Assembly: GCA_018296165.2 (NCBI GenBank)
Contig: JACKQL020000123.1
Location: 1-64,000 of the forward strand
Reading direction: 5' to 3'
DNA from: Termitomyces sp. T153
Lineage: Eukaryota > Basidiomycota > Agaricomycetes > Agaricales > Lyophyllaceae
Length of the DNA stretch: 64,000 nucleotides
In this document: positions 58,514 through 64,000 of the stretch, one piece after another
Layout: every line of letters begins with the position of its first letter
Numbering within the stretch: the stretch's first letter is position 1
Made by a program: the position numbers and the translations under genes
Notes under the pieces: model-generated
Databases searched by the model: none
Seen by the model: only the letters and a program-made list of their open reading frames with translations
What the model was told of the DNA's origin: nothing

Positions 58514-61500
58514 TCAGGAACATAAAGAGAAACAGAGGAAGGAGAGAAGACATACCGGCTGCTGCTTTACCTGGCGTTCTCTTCGTGCCTCACGTCTACT
58601 ACGCTCTGCAGCCTCCCGGGCCTCCTGCCGCGCCTTCCTTTCCTCCTGGATGCGCTTCCACCCCTCGTCCCTTACCCTCTGCCTTTCGATCTTCGCCGCT
58701 TCCCTCTCTTCACGTATTCGTTGTGCTTCCCTCTCCGTCTCGATACGATGGCGCTCCTCGAAGGACGGGGATGGTCGGATGATAGCAATAGGCCTAGGAG
58801 GACTCTCGGATCTAACTGCGGGCCTAGGTCGCGACATCTGAGTCATTCTGCCAGGTCGTTGCTGCCTCGGGGGACAAGGCGTTACAGCGCCTGCATTAGG
58901 GTTGTGATGCTGACGTGTGGGTATATTGGGGTTGAAGTTAGTATATGGAGAGAAATGGAGAGGCTGATGACCACCCATTGATGGGATAGGCGAAGCAGGG
59001 GGTGCAGGAACTGCGGGTAATCTCATGGTCGATCTTTGTAGGCCAGCAGATGGACTCAGAAAGACCATTACGCCATGAGGCTGCTGTACCGGTTCCATAT
59101 ATCGCTGGAAACTGGTGCTGGCATGAGGGGTAAAAGGTGTGCTGATTGGAATAGGTTGGCGCGGTCGTTGTAGTGGACGTGGTGTAAAGAGTGGAGAAGA
59201 CTGATGGCTGGGCTGCGGAATATGGGTGCGGGGCTCAAAGACTGGAGCGTATGGTGCCATGCCCATATTGCGCTGTCTCGGCGTTGTTGCAAGAGCGACG
59301 CCTGGAGTGGGCTCGACAGGTGTTGGCACGTTGAAGACATCGTTCGTCATGCTGGCGCTGAATTTTGCCACAACTGGAGCACACTCTACAGTTGTTGGCA
59401 GATCGAAAGCATCACCATCGTCACTAGGGAGCGGAGTCCAGTACGCCATATCGAAGTCATGTTCATCATCCTCAGGTAGCGCGGTCAAAAGAGAAAGGTC
59501 GAACTCGCAGCTCTTCACATCGGGCAGTGGAACACAGAGAGCCATATTGAAGTCGTCTTCGTCATCCTCAGGAAGTGGTACATGCAGAGAAAGGTCAAAC
59601 TCGGACTCATCGATGGCAGGGAGTGGGACCCATAGTGCCATGTTAAAATCGTTTTCGCCATCTTCAGGAAGGGGCACGCCGAGGGATAAGTCGAACTCGT
59701 GGTCCTCAACCTCGGGGAGCGGTGTCCAAAGCGCCATTTCGAAGTCGTTCTCGTGGTCCTCGGGTAGAGGAATCCAAAGGGAAGGATCGAACTCGCGCTC
59801 GTCAACGTCAGGAAGCGGGGTCCAAAGCGCCATATCAAAGTCATTTTCGTGGTCATCGGGTAGAGGAATGCAAAGAGGGAGGTCGAACTCGCGTTCGTCG
59901 ATGTCAGGAAGTGGTGTCCAAAGCGCCTTATCGAAGTTATTTTCGTGGTCCTCGGGTATAGGAATGCAAAGAGAGGGGTCAAGTTCATGCTCGTCAACCT
60001 CCGGAAGCGGGACCCAGAGAGCCAGGTCGAAATCGTCGTGGTCTTGTGGCAGCGGAACGCAAAGTGAGAGGTCAAACTCACGCTCGTCGACGTTTGGGAG
60101 TGGTACCCAGAGAGCTGGATTGAAGTCGTCGTGATTGTCTGGCAGCAGAACACAGAGTGGTAGATCGAACTCGCGCTCGTCGACGTTAGGGACTGGTACA
60201 TAGAGAGCTGGATTGAAGTCATTTTCGTGGTCTTCCGGGAGCGGGATAGCCGCAGGACAGACGACAGCTCCATGTGCCAGTTGAGAGGTATCGACAGTCA
60301 AGTTCTGCCCTTCGTCCTCGCTGTCATCTACCAGAACAATTTCGTCGGTCGTCGCGGGCACTTCTTCCGTCTTATTCCACCGGAGTCTATACCTAAGCGT
60401 TATTGCAACAGACCAGCCATTGATGACCATGAAAGCGAGGACTTTAATCAAAGAATTCGTATTGATCCCAGAAGTTTCCAGACCTGTTTTCGGAGGAAGA
60501 ACCCGGGGTGAGTGACTACAGGAAGATGATCCGAGGCTCTTCGGCGTCTCAGTAATCATGCGGCGTACAAGAACCTGGGGCGCACGATGGAACGATCTTT
60601 TGACCTTGTGTAGTCCATTCAGAAGTCCCACGAGAACTCTTCTGCACAGTGATTCTGTAAGGTGGCAAGCCACCGACTTCGCGAAGACGTGGCAGAAGTC
60701 GAAGAACCAGTTAAAAAACGGATGGAGCCGAGAAACGCGAGAGGGCAGAATGTCGTCAGGAGTGTCGATGCCGGATGATGGGGGCGGAGGATCGTCAGGC
60801 GGGTCATCGCCACCATCGTCATCTTCGTGTAGGAAGCTTTCGATTTCGCCCATGTCCTCATCATCATCGTCGTCGTCTTGGTTAAGAAAGCTTTCAACTT
60901 CGTCAATGTCCTCATCGTCACCACTGTCGTCGTCGTTGAGGAGGTCTTCAACTTCGTTGACATCCTCATCATCATTGTCATTGGGGCTATCATCGCCTTT
61001 GTCGTCATCCTTGTCGCCGGTGCCATCGCTGTTGTCCTTGCTGCCTGTATTATCCTTGTCGTCGCCTGGAGGAGAGTTGGAGTCCGGATCGTCATCATGA
61101 GAACCGGTGGTTTTGCTGGCGCTGTGGTTGGCGTCTTTACAAGTGCCATCACCATCTCCTAAGCTGTTGCTTCTCTTGTTACCAGGGTTGGTGCGCGTCG
61201 TTACAACGGCAACACTTCCTGGAATGCGAGAATCGTTATTCCCGCTATAAAGCTCTTAGTATGAATCAATAGTAACGTACCGACGAGTGAAAGAATGAGA
61301 ATGATTCCGCAACCAATCAATACGAACGAGGGGTCATTCTCAACGATTGATAAAGGGGGGATGGTTTTGGAAGGTGGGAGAGTCGAAGTGCGTGTTGCAG
61401 GGATAGCGGGAAGGGTTTTCTGAGTTGTAGGACTGGGGATGCACGCAGAGGGTCGATACAGAATTGCTTGATATGCGAATGTTGCCAAGACCGCAGCTGC

Positions 61501-61587
61501 GCCAGAAATGACATCCGGGTTCATACCAAAAAAGCCTGCTTTAGAGGTCTGCCTTGATTGCTTTGAAACGAAGGATAGTAGTCTCAT
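58514..61587 (-). CDS. Acidic membrane protein with nine 32-residue repeats
   Basis: Exon 1 is 61587-61281; an intron (61280-61219, GTACGT...TTCCAG) joins in phase to exon 2 (61218-58514), giving about 1003 residues. Hydrophobic segments are at residues about 26-44 (VISGAAAVLATFAYQAILY), 86-106 (FVLIGCGIILILSLVG, crossing the splice) and 358-379 (LIKVLAFMVINGWSVAITLR). A very acidic Asp/Glu run (120-245) includes repeated EVESFL-type steps. Residues about 430-700 are nine repeats of about 32, each two half-units of the form DFxxALWxPLP and EFDLSLCxPLP. A Pro-rich part follows, then a Glu/Arg-rich helix (about 925-990). The C-terminus could continue past a 56-bp intron (58555-58500) to 58221. 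No family is recognised. The repeat suggests a regular beta or short-helix scaffold. Confidence 0.75.
59430..60240 (-). repeat. Nine coding tandem repeats of 93-96 bp
   Basis: The unit encodes about 32 residues with two related halves. The best conserved units are in the middle (PDDHENDFDMALWTPLP, DVDEREFDPSLWIPLP). Copy-to-copy changes keep the frame and the acidic and Pro-Leu-Pro positions, which points to selection on protein. Confidence 0.88.
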
Positions 61588-62060
61588 CTTTAGAATGGGG
61601 TTCTGAATAACGGAATCACTGGACTATTTCAATACCATTCGAGGATGCGGCAAACATGATATCTGTCATGGTCAGCCACTCGTGGCCCCTTGGGCCGTTG
61701 ATTGATATTTCTTGCAGGGAATCAGTTTTACCTCATATTTTGGGACTCTCCTTCTTATTTGAATGAGACTTTTGCAGCAGCACGGCAAGAATCTTGGGTA
61801 GCATGGATCAGAGGAAACCTCGCACTTGGAATTGTCCTTTTTTGGAAAGCTGATAAGATCGCACGATTAGATGCGATAGTTCGATTAAACACCAACCTGT
61901 GCTTCTTTTGCCATGAGATTTCATGTCTTCGTATGTCCCACAATACATCCAATTATCCCATAATTTGAGCACACGCAGCTCGATACATGTGAAAATCACT
62001 AACTACTTAATGTGCTCCACATGTGTAGTCCATCTCTACTCCATCCTGGATTTGCACCAT
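61588..62060. other. Short divergent intergenic region
   Basis: This lies between the acidic repeat gene (-) and the dehydrogenase (+) and should contain both promoters. A + strand open stretch (61702-61968) has no recognisable domain. Confidence 0.5.
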
Positions 62061-64000
62061 CATGGCTACTATGCGCGCAGTCGTCTATGAGAAACCTTTC
62101 AAAGTATCCGTCCAACGGGTACAGAGACCAGCTATTGTTCATCCCGACGACGTAATTGTTAAAGGCCCGTTCATTTCTTTCTCCTCGTTTTTGATAATCT
62201 GAAGTCACTGATATATCTTAGTGACTACGACTTGCATCTGCGGAAGGTTTCGTCCATGAACTCGCATGTTCTTCAGATTCTCAAAACAACCCATTTGCTC
62301 TACAGTGACCTGCACATGTATGAAGGTCGCGTAGCCGCCCAAACAGGTATCATCTTTGGACATGAAAAGTATGTATCGCTCTCTTGTTAGTCACAGTGTA
62401 CGATTTTGACTTCGGGATCAGCATGGGAATTGTTGATGCAAGCTGAACGTCCTGAGTCATCTTCGTTCGTTGACAAATCTATCTTCAGGAGGTTGGCAAT
62501 GCCGTAACTGTGAGTCTGATCTCCATGAAGAAAAAATATCAGTGATTGACAATGGAACAAGCTTTTGAATAAGGGTGATCGCGTGGTCATGCCTTTTAAT
62601 GTCGCTTGTGGACGTTGCCTCAATTGCGAAGAGGGAAAGTCAGCTTTCTGTACTCATGTCAACCCTGGATATGTGAGTCTGTGTAAAATCATGTTGTCAC
62701 ATGCTGGATGTATTGACAGGTCGGAGGGTGAGCCGGAATCTGTACTTGTGACCAGTGGCTTAACTAATAAATAAAATTCTCATCGTACTTAGTGCTTATG
62801 GGTTAGTTGATCTATCCACTCATAGGATTTTGCTCAACTACTCCTTTTCGATATGTCGCGATGGGACCCTATCCTGGCGGACAAGCTGTATAACTTTGCC
62901 TTACTATCTTCTCCATTGTGATCTGAAATCGTCATTCAGGAATACGTTCGGGTGCCTTTCGCCGATTACAATGCTCTGAAGCTGCCCCCTGGAAAAGAGC
63001 ACGAGGAAGATTTTGCTTTGCTAGCGGATATCTTCCCAACCGTGAGCATCTGTATCTCAACTTGATTGCTCGACCCTCAGATCTCTTTTTTGTGCTAAGG
63101 GTTGGCATGGCGTACAACTCTCTGTATGTTCCACTCCCACTCCTGTATGGCTGAAGATATGAATTAATCTAATACGCAGGGCTTCCGCCCGGGAGAGTCT
63201 GTTGCTGTCTTCGGAGGAGGGCCAGTCGGGCTCATGGCGGCTTACTCTGCCATACTTTGCGGTGCATCCGAGGTTTATGTCGTGGATAGAGTCCCAGAGA
63301 GACTTGCCAAGGCAAAGGAGATCGGATGTACTCCCATCGATTTCTCCAAAGGTGATCCTGCTGAACAGATTATAAAATTAAGAGGAGGGTGAGCACTCTG
63401 CTTTGTTTCGACTCTGTTTTCAAGCTCAAGATCTGTAGCCATGAAGTTGATCGCGGCATAGATGGTGAGTACTTCTGCATTTTCGTCTTCTCCGTCTTTT
63501 CACGATAAACTTGGAATTATTCAGCCGTCGGGTACCGGGCCATTGCTGCTGATGGAAAGACCGAGCAGCCCAATGTCGTTCTCGAAGGTCTTATCAAGGT
63601 TGTACGTCCTACTGGTGGGCTAGGTGTCCCGGGGCTCTATGTTCCCAAGGACCCTGGAGCATCTGACTCTGCGTCTGCAAAGTGGGTACTTGATTATCTA
63701 TCATCTGTCTTGGCTTGTCTGACACTGCGCATTTTCTAGTGGCTATATTTCATTCCCTTTTGGAAAGCTGTTTGCAAAGGGGTTGACTCTGGGTACCGGC
63801 CCGTGCAACGTCAAAGTCTGCATTCACGCCTCACTTTTTCATTCCATATACAATCTCAACCCTCGTTTACAGACTGACAACCGTTACCTACGAGATCTCA
63901 TCATCGCGGGCAAAGCGAAACCTTCTTTCGTCGTCGTGTCACATAATCTCTCGCTCAATGACGCCGCCGATGCCTACGACAAATTTGACAAACGTATTGA
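62061..64000 (+). CDS. Zinc medium-chain dehydrogenase, glutathione-independent formaldehyde dehydrogenase type (partial)
   Basis: It starts MATMRAVVYEKPFKVSVQRV at 62061. Exons read: 62061-62164, 62222-62246, 62306-62368, 62422-62437, 62489-62509, 62562-62672, 62720-62727, 62793-62801, about 62850-62886, then from 62941 on. The joined protein shows the GroES-like domain with ICGSDLHMYEGR and FGHEN (catalytic zinc), GRCLNCEEGKSAFC (structural-zinc region, fewer Cys than the classical four), then VAVFGGGPVGLMAAYSA (NAD-binding glycine motif), EVYVVDRVPERLAKAKEIG, GIDAVGYRA and FPFGKLFAKGLTLGTG. It runs off the window at DAYDKFDKRI, close to the family C-terminus. Family members oxidise small aldehydes or alcohols with NAD. 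Two introns (starting 62165 and 62438) appear to use GC donors. Joins between 62728 and 62860 are unsure. Confidence 0.88.

Noticed and set aside
59226..60134. A 302-codon open frame on the + strand (Ser/Gly-rich) across the coding repeats
   Set aside because: It is the antisense shadow of the 32-residue repeat array; its Ser-Gly periodicity follows from the repeat unit and it has no domain, start context or splice support.
60619..61155. Thr/Met-rich minus-strand frame over the acidic region
   Set aside because: It is the +1 reading of GAY/GAN-rich acidic codons; the acidic frame joins in phase to exon 1 at 61281 and on to the repeats.

Overview
The window reads as nuclear DNA of a filamentous basidiomycete, most likely an agaricomycete. 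The evidence is a set of multi-exon genes with introns of about 46-62 bp, a DUF6534-type seven-helix membrane protein, an MLKL-like four-helix domain fused to a kinase, and dense Ty3/gypsy chromovirus and LINE remains. The genus cannot be fixed from the sequence.

The window has two compartments. Bases 1 to about 41,000 are nested transposons in which CG dinucleotides are very rare and most stops and lost residues look like C-to-T or G-to-A changes. From about 41,000 to the end, CG is ordinary and the sequence holds host genes plus one LINE fragment.

Transposon compartment. Two chromovirus families are present. Family A (LTR about 353-430 bp, ending in CCCTTACA) has copy A1 (1-6089, +), copy A3 (6110-9692, -) and a third copy split into halves A2 (10488-14219, +) and A4 (32029-34340, -). 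Family B (LTR about 1.03-1.1 kb, TGTCA...TGACA) has a complete copy B (20343-30861, -), a large old copy C in pieces between 9693 and 37827, and two solo LTRs (6988-8045, 35302-36410). A2 and A4 break at the same codon. Their outer flanks are a perfect 5-bp duplication in inverted form (AGCAG / CTGCT), and the C LTR is cut at the same two junctions. The simplest history is that C inserted first, B and A inserted into C, and a 21.5-kb inversion (10488-32028) later cut the C 5' LTR and the A element. Between the gag and chromodomain of C lies 4.26 kb of unrelated, partly coding DNA where pol should be. Family B also carries two retropepsin-like domains in tandem and a long open region antisense to gag-pol, seen in both B and C. 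A LINE with zinc-knuckle ORF1 and APE endonuclease (37828-40500, -) closes the compartment.

Gene compartment. In order: a decayed F-box/LRR-like gene (41043-42800, -); a LINE reverse transcriptase fragment with normal CG content (44410-45546, +); a 13-exon gene for a protein with an MLKL-like four-helix region, a TKL-type kinase and a basidiomycete C-terminal domain (47601-51468, +); a 4-exon gene ending in an MABP-like beta-prism (53065-54223, -); a 14-exon DUF6534 membrane protein (55813-57532, +); a large acidic membrane protein with nine 32-residue repeats (58514-61587, -); and a zinc-dependent medium-chain dehydrogenase of the glutathione-independent formaldehyde dehydrogenase type (62061 to the window end, +). 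The genes do not form an obvious pathway. The kinase and the beta-prism protein are both candidates for membrane-damage or self-defence roles, but that is inference.
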